64,000 bases of DNA. Source: Rhynchonema sp. JSB1_4. Taxonomy: Eukaryota > Nematoda > Chromadorea > Monhysterida > Xyalidae. The notes beneath the pieces were generated by a model. That model saw only the letters and a program-made list of their open reading frames with translations. It did not search any database and was not told the DNA's origin. Below, one piece after another: positions 47,829 through 57,550 of this stretch. The position numbers were made by a program, and so were the translations under genes. The stretch covers positions 17,713 through 81,712 of the forward strand of contig JASAMV010005869.1 in assembly GCA_030248065.1 (NCBI GenBank), read 5' to 3'. Position 1 is the stretch's first letter; the number at the start of each line of letters is the position of its first letter.

Positions 47829-50800
47829 TTAAATGCACGGATCGGCACAGATTGTCTTGTCGGCCAGGCTTTCTTTACATTCGACCCCTTCCGGCTGATG
47901 CAGAATGTCCCGCTCACGTGTGCTGATGCCTGCAATCAATTCGTATATGCCGGTGTTGATTCATATGCCAACGTCATCGTTGATGTGATGGTGTGACACG
48001 AAACAATGAGGCTCACATACTACACATATGTATATTAATGTCGTCAACTCTGCCCTAATGCCATTGTCTCGCCCTCATCCCAGTTGAGTTGACGACCAAA
48101 CAACCAGCCAACAATGAGCGTCATTGTTGCGGCCACATTCAACAAGACTCAGCAATATACGAGTTGTACAACTGAGAATAGCATACTGCAGCTCAGTTGT
48201 ACCCAATGGAGAAAGGACACACCATTGCCGCATGTGACCGTGCACGGAGTCCACGACGACCACTGGCTGTAGTCGCAGTCACACTTTTCGTCCGCCGCAC
48301 AGTCCTTGGTCTCGATCGTCAGCTGGTCGCATTGGTCGCCCGACTTGACCATGATCAGGCGGTCACGCGACTTGGTCCCTGCAGATCATGTGCGGGCAAA
48401 ATGCAACGCGGCGGGCGTGGGTCTCACGTGCAGGGTTGGATTTAAAAAAAAATAAAACTTATTTTGCAAAAAATGCTTTTTAAACTTGGCTACTTTTTTT
48501 CTAAAAATTTTTTTTAAAAGTAAGTCCACTTTTTTCACTTTTTTTTGTTATTTGCTGACTTTTTAAGGTAAAAAGGCATGTTTTCATGTGTTTTATTGCT
48601 CATGATTCTCAAAAAATTGCCTGCGGCGCTTACATTTCAGTTCGAAATGGTGTTGTGATGGAGTCTTACAGTTCTCAGACATCCCAACAACCCCCATGTA
48701 TAATATAGGACAGCCCATACCGTATAGTACAGTAGTTGAGCGTGTCGACAAACTCCACGTTGCTCGCCTGTTTGCAGTTATGTGGATTAGTAATTTGTTG
48801 CTTTTGTGACACAAAATGAGTGTGGTGTAAGTCTTTATCTCTCTTCAAATTTATCCCCAAATTCACAAACAGAAGGTTGGTCTTCCTTTGTCATACATAC
48901 CCTCAGAGTTAGTTACCTTCGAGGTTCTCAAAGTCATGACCACAGGGATTAGATCGCAGGTGATATGACCAGGGTTGGGCAAAAAACGTTTTTTTCCAAA
49001 AAATCGTTTTTTTTAAAAAAAACGTTTTTTTTTAAAAAAAACGTTTTTTTTAAAACGCCCAGATGACCAAAATATGCCCCCAAAAAAATTGGAAAACGCT
49101 CATGTTGGGAAGAAAACGTGGTTAAATGAAGTAATTCTATGTGTTCTGAGGCAAAATAAACGGGTTTCAACCCTTTTCTAGCGAGTTGTTAAGATCCCAT
49201 ATCAGACCCGCATCATGGGACCAACTTTGGCCGGGGTCATCATTGACAGTCAAACGCCGTATATCGACGTATCTCGACAAAGTAAAAATTGGTCGAAAGT
49301 TTTTTGAAAAAAATGGGACAAAAAATTGATTTTCCTTGATAATCAGGGTACTTTCCCTGAAAAATCAGGGAAAATGAAGGAAATTCAGGATTTAAAAAAA
49401 ACGAAAAACGACCCAGGCGTTTTTTTTTAAAAAAAACGTCGTTTTTTTAAGAAAAAACGCCGTCGTTTTTTTTTGCCCAACCCTGGATATGACGTGAACA
49501 TCCAAGTCAGTGGAGAAGTTCTCTTTAGTGTCCCTCAAAACATAGTTAACTGACATGATTTCAGAAATTTCATTCTTCAAGAACCCAATTTTTTGGGGGT
49601 CCGGAATAAAAAAAGCGATTTTTAAAAAAAATTTAAAAAGTTTTTTTTAAAAAAAAGTTCGATAATAAAAGAACTTTTTTATCCAACCCTGCTCACGTGG
49701 AATGTATGTACAGTTCCGGGTGCAATTCTAGGCCGAAAAAGTTGAAGTCGCGTGCACGGCACTTCCTATCCTGGTGCTAAAACTAGGTACATATAGCGCA
49801 CACCAAGCGCACGCGCAGAACTTCGACTTTTGCTATGCTTTGCACTGTTTCGCACGCGCGTGCACAGAACTTCCACTCTCAGCCTAGAATTGAATCCCGC
49901 GCCGCATAAAATTTACATTGCTGCGTGCTTAACTCAACGACCAGCCACGTCATTATTTATTCATGTGTTTCACCATTTACAGTGTTGCTATGATCTTCCC
50001 TCTGTTTGCCATACCTTCTCCACACGTGGCACTGCAGGAACCCCACGGACTCCACGTTTCCACGACACAGGCAGATGGTGCGCTGGTCACTTCCTTCTTG
50101 TCCCCGAGCCAGCTGGAAAGCAAAGCAAGCCGCGTTGGAAACTACAATATCGTTCACGGTTTTTTTTCAAATCAATGGATCGCCCCCTCACATGTCATTG
50201 AATTCAAAAACGGCCACGGGCGCCGGGATTCTACGGTCGTCAGGATCGATCAGTTTCACTGATATGTAGCTCAGACACCAGCCAGCTGTACATAAGTGTA
50301 AAATGACGTATCAGGTGTGTTCAACATCCTGATGTCAATGGTGATCACATTGTAACCAACAGCTTATGCCTGCCGGTTTTATCTCAACGCGCAGCCCCGT
50401 GATCGGGCCCCAGCTCTTGCGCCACAGCCAGCGGACGCCGTGGGCCGGTTTCGTGTAGACGTTCGTTTGTCCTCGCTCAAAGTCGTTCCCATTGCTGTCA
50501 AGCTCGTATGTAGCCGAGTCAGATTTTGAGCCTTTAATTTGCACGTACACGTAACTGTCCGTGCCGGCAAGGTGTTTGTCCGCAGTTTTCACCGTGATGA
50601 TCAGATCGTACTCAACGTCTGAAAAACTAAGAGTATGTGCTGCTATCAGCGGCTCAAATTGAAATATACACTAGGTGCAAAACTAAATTACAGTCTGATT
50701 GGTGTGATTCTCCATTCTATTGAAATTCTTAAGATATCGCTAACAAGATTCATTTACTTCGCAGCTTTTTTGGGACAAAAGCAGTTAAATTTTAACTGTG

Positions 50801-50899
50801 CTTCACAAATCAATATGCAGCCGACCAACCAGCATCGACGTGTCGCGCTGCCAACACGACGACGGACAGCAACAGAATCGTCGGCATCGACGAGAACAT
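47829..50899 (-). CDS. Secreted PLAT and thrombospondin type-1 repeat protein
   Basis: Six exons on the minus strand, 50899-50830, 50618-50361, 50285-50192, 50112-50015, 48378-48223 and 47929-47829, join in phase to 258 residues ending in TAA. Residues 1-23 are a signal peptide (MFSSMPTILLLSVVVLAA...). Residues about 24-141 form a PLAT/LH2 domain: YDLIITVKTADKHLAGTDSY, NDFERGQTN and GWCLSYISVKLIDP match its beta-strand pattern. Two TSP1 repeats follow, WSPWGSCSATCGEG and WSSWTPCTVTCGNG, each with the six expected cysteines; the last ends CADPC. It should be an extracellular or membrane-associated protein. The exact family is not recognised. The 1.6-kb fourth intron is filled by a nested pair of transposons. 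Confidence 0.85.
48431..49691. mobile_element. hAT-like element P in the PLAT/TSP1 intron, with nested Q1
   Basis: Ends CAGGGTTGGAT and ATCCAACCCTG with the exact 8-bp duplication CTCACGTG (48423-48430 and 49692-49699). It begins 53 bases from the splice acceptor of exon 5. Subterminal runs of A and T resemble those of element O. Confidence 0.88.
48970..49485. mobile_element. hAT-like MITE Q1, nested in P
   Basis: Ends CAGGGTTGGGCAAAAAA and TTTTTTGCCCAACCCTG, exact 8-bp duplication GATATGAC (48962-48969 and 49486-49493). Near-identical to Q2 in the opposite orientation. Confidence 0.92.
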
Positions 50900-51533
50900 C
50901 ACGTCGATCTGACTTGGTCGTTGTGCTGTGAAAGTAAAGCTGGAAATCTGTGCAAGGAAAAAGGGAAAATAATGCAAGCAAAATCAACCTCGCCGTCTGC
51001 TGTGTGTGTGTCTTTGTGGGCGTACCGGAGAAGGCCAAACACAATCATCCACATGGGATTTGTGATTTCAGAAAAAACCTTGATATGCACATGAATTATC
51101 GCTGAAAAAGACCATGGATGGGGTCTATTTGGATATACTGTATTCCGGATTTCCCCCAAATGGGAACTTATAGGAATTTGACTTTCTCCGTACCGTTTGT
51201 AAACTGTCTATGCAAAATGAGCGAAATCCATTTTTTATTTTGTCAAAAGCATATTTTGCGATTCTTATGAGCCCGCGCTCTTAAAAAAACAACTCGGACC
51301 TCGCAAACATTGCTTGTGCGTCACCTAAGGTGCACGTGCAGTCGTGATTCAGCTGAGTGATCACGCGTGTGTGTGTGACGACTGGTTGCGATTCTGACAC
51401 TCGGTTGGTTAGTCAAATTGCTATGAAAAGCAGCCGTTGATGAACAAAAATGTCTTTTGAAAGTCGTCTGTAAGTTTTTTTTGACCGAAGTGGACCGAGT
51501 TTGCCATACCCGGAGGTTTCCGGTTACTGCCAC
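50900..51533. other. 5' flank of the PLAT/TSP1 gene
   Basis: No second gene or repeat recognised. The promoter of the minus-strand gene should lie here; no TATA box is obvious. Confidence 0.4.
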
Positions 51534-52034
51534 CAGGGTTGGGCAAAAAAAAAAACGACGGCGTTTTTTCTTAAAAAAAACGACGTTTTTTTTTAAAAAA
51601 AACGCCTGGGTCGTTTTTCGTTTTTTTTTAAATCCTGAATTTCCTTGATTTTCCCTGATTTTTCCGGGAAAGTACTCTGATTATCAAGGAAAATCAATTT
51701 TTTGTCCCATTTTTTTCAAAAAATTTTCGACCAATTTTTACTTTGTCGAGATACGTCGATATATGGAGTTTGACTTTCAGTGATGACCCCGGCCAAAGTT
51801 GGTCCCACGATGCGGGTCTGATATGGGATCTTAGCAACTCGCTAGAAAAGGGTTGAAACCCGTTTATTTTGCCTCAGAACACATAGAACTACTTCATTTA
51901 ACCACGTTTTCTTCCCAACATGAGCGTTTTCCAATTTTTTTGGGGGCATATTTTGGTCATCTGGGCGTTTTAAAAAACGTTTTTTTAAAAAAAAACGATT
52001 TTTTGAAAAAAAAAACGTTTTTTGCCCAACCCTG
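51534..52034. mobile_element. hAT-like MITE Q2
   Basis: Same ends as Q1, inverted relative to it, with the exact 8-bp duplication ACTGCCAC (51526-51533 and 52035-52042). The shared inner part (e.g. ATGACCCCGGCCAAAGTTGG) differs from Q1 at few positions, so both moved recently. Confidence 0.92.
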
Positions 52035-52042
52035 ACTGCCAC

Positions 52043-52509
52043 ACCAGGGCTCTCTTCGTCAAATGTTCCAAGCGATTTTCTTCGTTCTGGTACCCAGTTT
52101 ATTATCTAAATTTATTCTATAAAAAAGGAACAAAACCAGCTATTTTACATGATAACCTACACAATTCGCACCTATTTGGTCAAAATTTTTGTATTTCTTG
52201 CCTATATAACCAAAATACAGTCCATGCTAAGTATCTAAACGGACACAAAACGTGTGGCAATCAGGTATGAAGGAACCATATTCTGAAATTACAAATGTTT
52301 TTCCGTGGCGCTCCATTTGGAACATTGTTCGAATAAAGCATCATGGGGCTCCATTTTTGAATAAAAATAATTTTTAAAAACCCACCTACTGTGATCGTGG
52401 TCATCCGTTGACCTGTGCTACAGCCCGTGAAGTAGTGTGTGTTACACTGACTGAGGCTGTGTGTGTATACGGCTAATATTCTGGTTGTCTACGATGATTG
52501 TCTCCGATG
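52043..52509. other. Intergenic, no gene seen
   Basis: AT-rich sequence without recognisable genes or element ends. Confidence 0.5.
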
Positions 52510-53023
52510 GTGGTCTCCGCAACGTTAATTTTTTTCACGTGTATTATTTTTTTCGTGCCGGGAAGACTCATTATAAATAAAACGGATTAAACGGATTAAC
52601 CGGATTAAACGGATTTTTGCGTGCTGGGGGGAAGACTCATTATTTCTTTGAAAATAAAACGGATTAAACGGAATCCAGCTGGAACTTGGTCCTGAACCAA
52701 TGTTTGGGCTCAGGCTTGAGCTCAGGCTTAGGCTTAGGCTTACGCTCACGTTTAGGCATATATGTTGGCTTCAGTCTTGGCTCAGGCTTAAACTTAGGCT
52801 TAGGCTTAGGCTGAACACACGCCGGGCACATACAACATGCATAATGAGTCTTCCTGGGAAACGGCCCTGGGGGGAAAACTCATTACGGGGATTCCGTTTA
52901 ATCCGTTTTATTTTCAAAGAAATAATGAGTCTTCCCGCCAGAGCCTCTGCAGGATAAACTGATTACAATAGTAATGAGTCTTCCATCAACCATTTTTTTA
53001 CGTGTATTTGTTGCGGAGACCAC
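52510..53023. mobile_element. Inverted-repeat element with a TTAGGC core
   Basis: Ends GTGGTCTCCGCAAC and GTTGCGGAGACCAC are inverse. Further in, GGGAAGACTCATTA and AAAACGGATTAAACGG (52560-52680) recur inverted at 52845-52980. The centre (52700-52815) is made of degenerate and exact TTAGGC units, the nematode telomere repeat. No clear target duplication was found. Confidence 0.7.
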
Positions 53024-53413
53024 AAAACAAGAATGTTTCATGGGCGTGCGGAGGAGTGGTTGGCGAACTGGATCGTGCAAGAATGCGAACTTTACAATTC
53101 ATTTCAATTTTTTGAAGATTTTGAAGTCGGGTCGCAATCGGGCCGGGTTTGGCCGGCCCGGCCCGGTCCGAGTGCCAAATCTCCGGCCCGGCCCGACCCG
53201 TACCGTACCCCCAAATCTCCGACCCGGCCGGGCCCGAACACCCAAATCTCCGGCTCGGCCCGGCCCGAATTTTTGGCTCAGATCGTCCCCTCAGATCTTA
53301 ACCCAAATTTTGTCATAATTTTTGTGATTTTTGAATCTATTTTTTTGGTTGAAAATTCATTTTTTTTCATGAAAAAGTTGCCAGATAGACAATATCAATG
53401 GTGTGGCTGGGGG

Positions 53414-53839
53414 CAGTGTACCGTAAAAACCTAAATACAGCCCCCCGGAATAGAGCCCCCCCCGCAATACAGCCCCTCCAAAAAGGGGTCAGTGAATTAA
53501 TAGAGCCCCCCCCCCTTAAGTAACATCCCCTATACAGTAGTGTATTAAGGCTTGATAGTGGTGTACAGGTACATTTATGCACGTTTGTTGTTCGTTCAGA
53601 GCACATAATACGCCTCTTATTGACGAATAGACACGAATAAATGCGATTACAAGTGAAAAAAACATCCTTTCAAACCCCTTTTTAGAGGTTTTTGGGGGTA
53701 TTTTTGGGAACAATTTTTCAGGTTCGGGTCAGTGAATTAATAGAGGCCCCCCCGGAATAGAGCCCCCCCCGTAATAGAGCCCCCCCAAAATGGGGTCAGT
53801 GAGTTAATAGAGCCCCCCTTCTATTTAGGTTTTTACGGT
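53414..53839. mobile_element. TIR element, family B relative (I), nested in H
   Basis: Left end CAGTGTACCGTAAAAACCTA and right end TTAGGTTTTTACGGTA match family B at 4988-6240, as do the internal AATAGAGCCCCCCC units. The right limit is uncertain by a few bases. Confidence 0.65.
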
Positions 53840-54246
53840 AGTGGCAGCCCCATGTGTGGGAGCTGGGAGGTAAGTATGATGCGGGGTTGGGACCGGAAGC
53901 GTGAGAGGTATGATTTTGTCACCGAAAAAGGCGAAAAAACACCGCTTTTGTGATAGGCCAAAAATTGAGGTAAAAATAGTACTTTTTTAAAATTTTCGCC
54001 GAAAATCGCCTAAAAATAGGTATTATGGGTGGGTTTGCGCGCGGAGCGCGCGATTTTTGGGAAAATAAGGTCGAAAAACACCGATTTTTGCCTTAAAAAG
54101 GTATAAGATTGCTTGTGAGAGGTATGATTTGGAGTTGTGAGAGGTAAGTACTCAACCCCCCCCAACCCCCCTCGGGTTTTGTGGTATGTAAGTACTGAGA
54201 GGGGGGGCAACCCCCCCCAACCCTCCCCCCCAGCCACTACTATGGC

Positions 54247-54676
54247 CAGTGTAGTGGCTGGGGGGGATGGGGGGGATTCCCCCCCCCCTAAGGAGTAGGT
54301 ACCTTGCAACCACCCCTTGGGGGGAATGGGGGGGAAGGGTAGGTACCTTGCAACCACCCCGGAGGGTACCTTGCAACCATCAATTTATGGTTTTTATAGG
54401 CAAAAATGGGTGTTTTTCGACCTCAAAACCCCAAAAATCGCGCGATCCGCGCGCAAAGCTCCATATAATAGGTATTTTAGGCAAATTTTCGGCCAAAATG
54501 CAAAAAAGTACCAATTTTCGGCCAAATTTGCTGTATAATGCATGCAAAAAACACCCTTTTTTCGGACCCCAGGGGTACCTTGCAACCTTCTGGAGGCTGG
54601 GTAGGGGGTACCTTGCAACCATCTGGATCCATCCCCCCCAAGGGTACCTTGCAACCATCTGCCTGCCATAACACTG
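54247..54676. mobile_element. hAT-like element J, nested in H
   Basis: Ends CAGTGTAGTGGCTGG and TGCCATAACACTG, exact 8-bp duplication ACTATGGC (54239-54246 and 54677-54684). The subterminal motif GGTACCTTGCAACC is repeated about seven times. Confidence 0.88.
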
Positions 54677-55246
54677 ACTATGGCTGGGGGTGGGTGTCCC
54701 CCCTAGGTACAGTAGGTAGGTAAGGTAGATGACACGCTATCCTGGCACAGTGGGTAGGTCGCCGCCCCCCGGCTGGTACAGTAGGTTGATATTTTTGGCT
54801 CAAAATTGGTATAAAATCGATATTTTTTCACTGCGAATAATCGAAAAATCGCACGCTGGGCGCGAAATGAGGGTTTTAGGGCACATTTTCATCTAAATTT
54901 AGACATTAAAAATTTTGTTCCCCCCAAGCTCGGCCGGTACAGTAGGTAGGTAGGTTGATTGCAGGCCTTTCTGGTGGTACAGTAGGTTGAATGCACGCCT
55001 GGGTAGCCACACCATTGGACAATACTGATCACTTACTTGCTGAATCCGTCAGAAATTTTAGTATTTTTGACAAAAAAACCCTACTTTTTCAGTAAAATAA
55101 GCCAGTTCAGAAGCTTCGGGCCGGGGTGCCCGGCCCGGCCCGACCCTCCAAATCTCCGGCCCGGTCCGGCCCGAGCCAAAAGCCCAAAATCGCTGCCCGG
55201 CCCGGGCCCGGCACGAGCTCGGGCCGGGCAGCGATTGCGACCTCTG

Positions 55247-55569
55247 ATGGGTGGGGGTCAATTAATGGGGGGTTCTATTTTTGATTAAAATAGGCATTTT
55301 TAGGCATAAAATGAGTGATTTTTGGGTCAATGTCGTCAAAAATCGCCAAACTACCCTTTTTTGATATTTTTTTACTAAAAGGGGCAAAAATGACTCAAAT
55401 TATCGACCTCAAAAAATTTATTTTCTCCAAATTTGGGTCCGCCTATTCAAAAGTATAATATATCAATATAACAGAGACTGGGCTTGCGCACAAACATTCG
55501 ATCGGGTAAGACTGTCCGTCGCCGAATAATGGATTGCACTTTGGATAAAGCAGAGAGTTGCCCTGTATC
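55247..55569. other. Repeat-derived spacer, no gene seen
   Basis: GGGTTCTATTTTTG and ATTTTTAGGCATAAAATG resemble interior parts of the nearby G-run elements, so this is probably another broken copy. Confidence 0.4.
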
Positions 55570-55570
55570 C

Positions 55571-56414
55571 AGGCCCGAATCGAGCAACAGGACATCGAGA
55601 TCGAGGAAAAGTACCGCGAGCTGAAAGCGAAAGAAATAGGCCGGAGCAGCGGCATACGATCGCCACAACAGTTCTCATCACCCAAAGCGAACACGATGCC
55701 CGGACGCAGAACACTTAGCGATTAAGGAGCTGCCAGTCACCCGGTACAACCAGTGTTCCCCTTCCCCTCCAAAGACAAGGAGCCGACCGTACCGCCACCC
55801 CGATGAAATCCTCCTTTCCCCCCCCCGGCCCCCTCAGATCGGCCAACGTTGCAATTGTTCACATTTAGCTAAATCACAAGCTTTGCGCTTCAACCAGACT
55901 CTGAATTGCAATGAAAAATCAAACGATTCAATTATCGATGCAGGCCTCAGGAGGAGATAACAGGTATCCAAAAAAAAGAATTGTAGAGACAGCGAGCGAG
56001 CAATCGACCAGCGTTATCCAAACAAGTCAAATCGGATGAGTCCACTGACGCGCGACGCAGGACTGCCACTGAAATGACGTCATTCGATAGTCAGGAGGTG
56101 TGAATAATTTTTCCTTATTTTTTTTTTCCCCGGCATTTCTTGAGGAAAAACCCCGCCGGCGGCCCGGGGCGCATTTGAGAAATTGGCTGATGTTGCACAG
56201 CAGATTGTCTTGAACAAGAAAATAATTTTGAGTGAAACCGGGGCTTCAAATCAATCATTAACTTTTTAAAAAAAACACTTCGTTTCTGCAGGATGACACC
56301 GAAAACATGGGTCCACCACCCCCGATACCTGACTCCGTGCCCCCAGTCGCCTCACTGCAGCAATCGCCTCGAAGGTACTTGGTGAAAACCCCGAGCCTTG
56401 ACGATGTGTTGCGT
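55571..56414 (+). CDS. Exons of an unrecognised host-type gene (fragment)
   Basis: Several stretches on the + strand look coding and are bordered by splice-like sites. About 55571-55724, after TGTATCCAG, is Glu/Lys-rich (EIEEKYRELKAKE, coiled-coil-like) and runs to a TAA. About 55995-56095 reads SKQVKSDESTD...FDSQE before a GTGTGA donor. 56292-56414, after TTTCTGCAG, reads GPPPPIPDSVPPVASLQQSP and then YLVKTPSLDDVLR. Whether they form one gene is not certain, and both ends are missing. The helical part recalls bMERB/MICAL-type tails, but only weakly. The Polinton-like part begins right after, so the gene may have been split by that insertion. Confidence 0.35.
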
Positions 56415-56442
56415 GTAAGTAGTGTAGTATTGTATTCTGGGG

Positions 56443-56582
56443 GGTTGTCGTATACGACAACCAACCCCAGAAGTTAGTGGTGCGCTCACCGCTGTCTTGT
56501 ACGACACTACAGAATGATGTCTTGTACGACACTACATAACGGTGTCTTCCACGAGGGCCAAAGCTGTCATATACGACAACTG
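56443..56582. promoter_or_regulatory. GTCGT/ACGAC palindrome cluster 1
   Basis: A perfect 20-bp palindrome GGTTGTCGTATACGACAACC lies at 56443-56462. Further sites or half sites (TTGTACGACACTA twice, TGTCATATACGACA) follow up to about 56580. The cluster lies 115-255 bases upstream of the ORF at 56698. Confidence 0.75.
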
Positions 56583-56612
56583 TATAAGCGCGATGTAGGG
56601 CTTTCTGAAATA

Positions 56613-56625
56613 GAATATTCTGGAA
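56613..56625. promoter_or_regulatory. Heat-shock element (three units)
   Basis: GAATATTCTGGAA is a perfect GAAnnTTCnnGAA trimer, the binding site for heat-shock factor. It lies 20 bases before the TATA box of the next gene. Confidence 0.6.
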
Positions 56626-56644
56626 AATAAGGGGGGAAAATAAC

Positions 56645-56652
56645 TATATAAA
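56645..56652 (+). promoter_or_regulatory. TATA box
   Basis: TATATAAA, 46 bases before the ATG at 56698. Confidence 0.65.
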
Positions 56653-56697
56653 CGGGCATAATAGGCAATGTTGTTTCATTGTTGTCATTCAGTGAAA

Positions 56698-57123
56698 ATG
56701 AACTGCAAGCAACGAAAAGAACAGCATTGGCTAGATATGCTCTTTATTGAGCACGTGAGCAAAAAAGTTGCCGAAACCATTACCGACATGAGCTGGAAAC
56801 TGTGCCATGGATGTCAGAAGAGCCTGGGGCCCAGCAGTGAACATCACCTGTGCAGTTGTGCACCATCCATCTACCTTATACGCCACGCAATGGAAATCGG
56901 TGACGCCACAGACATCACGGTGGAGTGGGAGCAGTTCAGTCGTATCGCCTTGAAATCTGATGTTTCATCTGAAGGTCTGCATGCCTGGTTCGTGAACTAC
57001 ACGTCTCTGAGTGAATACCTGGCCAGAAAAGCAGTGAAATGTGGCCGGTATCTGAACGAATTCTACCCTGAATGTGTGATTGAACCCGATATCGACACTT
57101 TACCGGTCGACCTGCCGTATTAG
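56698..57123 (+). CDS. Unrecognised Polinton-associated protein, 141 aa
   Basis: A single open frame. The start is the first ATG after the TATA box (MNCKQRKEQHW); the frame is open a little upstream but without ATG. It contains CHGCQ and, 13 residues on, HHLCSC, a small Cys/His set that could bind zinc and recalls short Cys-His proteins seen in other Polinton-like elements. The rest is helical and charged. It has its own upstream control block (palindromes, heat-shock element, TATA) and a histone-type stem-loop 30 bases after the stop. The function is not known. Confidence 0.65.
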   Translation: MNCKQRKEQHWLDMLFIEHVSKKVAETITDMSWKLCHGCQKSLGPSSEHHLCSCAPSIYLIRHAMEIGDATDITVEWEQFSRIALKSDVSSEGLHAWFVNYTSLSEYLARKAVKCGRYLNEFYPECVIEPDIDTLPVDLPY

Positions 57124-57152
57124 CGACCTCGGTCGCCTTACTCAAACCCAAC

Positions 57153-57168
57153 GGCCCTCTTCAGGGCC
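57153..57168 (+). terminator. Histone-type mRNA 3' stem-loop
   Basis: GGCCCT-CTTC-AGGGCC followed by ACCACA and preceded by CCAAC: the six-pair stem, four-base loop and ACCA tail of replication-dependent histone mRNAs, with one loop base off the consensus. It lies 30 bases after the stop codon, the usual histone distance. A 30-base block around it is identical at 59597-59628. Confidence 0.85.
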
Positions 57169-57550
57169 ACCACATAAAAACCATGCTTTTTATTTATCTC
57201 AGAACACCGGGAAAACTGTACTAATAGAGCGAATCATCACCGGATTGTGACACAATACCTGGAATAATACACAGAAAACACGTCTTTTTTGTAATATCTA
57301 TAATTTTTTCTTTTTAATACAATAATTAGACAAGTAATCTAAATATTTATGTAACCCATTAAAATATCCTCATCATTAAAGCTTTAAATGTTCCTGAATT
57401 CATATCCCTGAGACTAAATGAGCAAAAAAATGAATAATCGGCAAAAATATCATCTAGACTGAAACATCACATCAAACAGTCAATAATACCCGAAAACAAT
57501 AAATTCCTGAGCAAACAATGCTCCATACAGGAGGAGAGGGAAAAACAAAA
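57169..57550. other. Spacer after the 141-aa gene
   Basis: AT-rich, no gene seen. The minus-strand gene ends at 57551. Confidence 0.5.

Larger units (their letters stand above)
53396..55017. mobile_element. hAT-like element H, nested in D3
   Basis: Ends CAATGGTGTGGCTGGG and GGGTAGCCACACCATTG. Flanks GACAATAT (53388-53395) and GACAATAC (55018-55025) match at 7 of 8 positions. It holds insertions I (near 53414) and J (54247), plus GGTACAGTAGGTAGG repeats at its right side. Confidence 0.75.
53126..55246. mobile_element. hAT-like element, family D (copy D3), with nested H, I and J
   Basis: Left end GGGTCGCAATCGGGCCGGG and right end CGGGCAGCGATTGCGACCTC correspond to the ends of D1 and D2, with the same CGGGCC...CCAAATCTCCGGC subterminal units. 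The target duplication is not evident, so limits are approximate. Confidence 0.65.

Noticed and set aside
52728..52813. True chromosome end
   Set aside because: The TTAGGC units are few, degenerate and inside an inverted-repeat element with genes on both sides.
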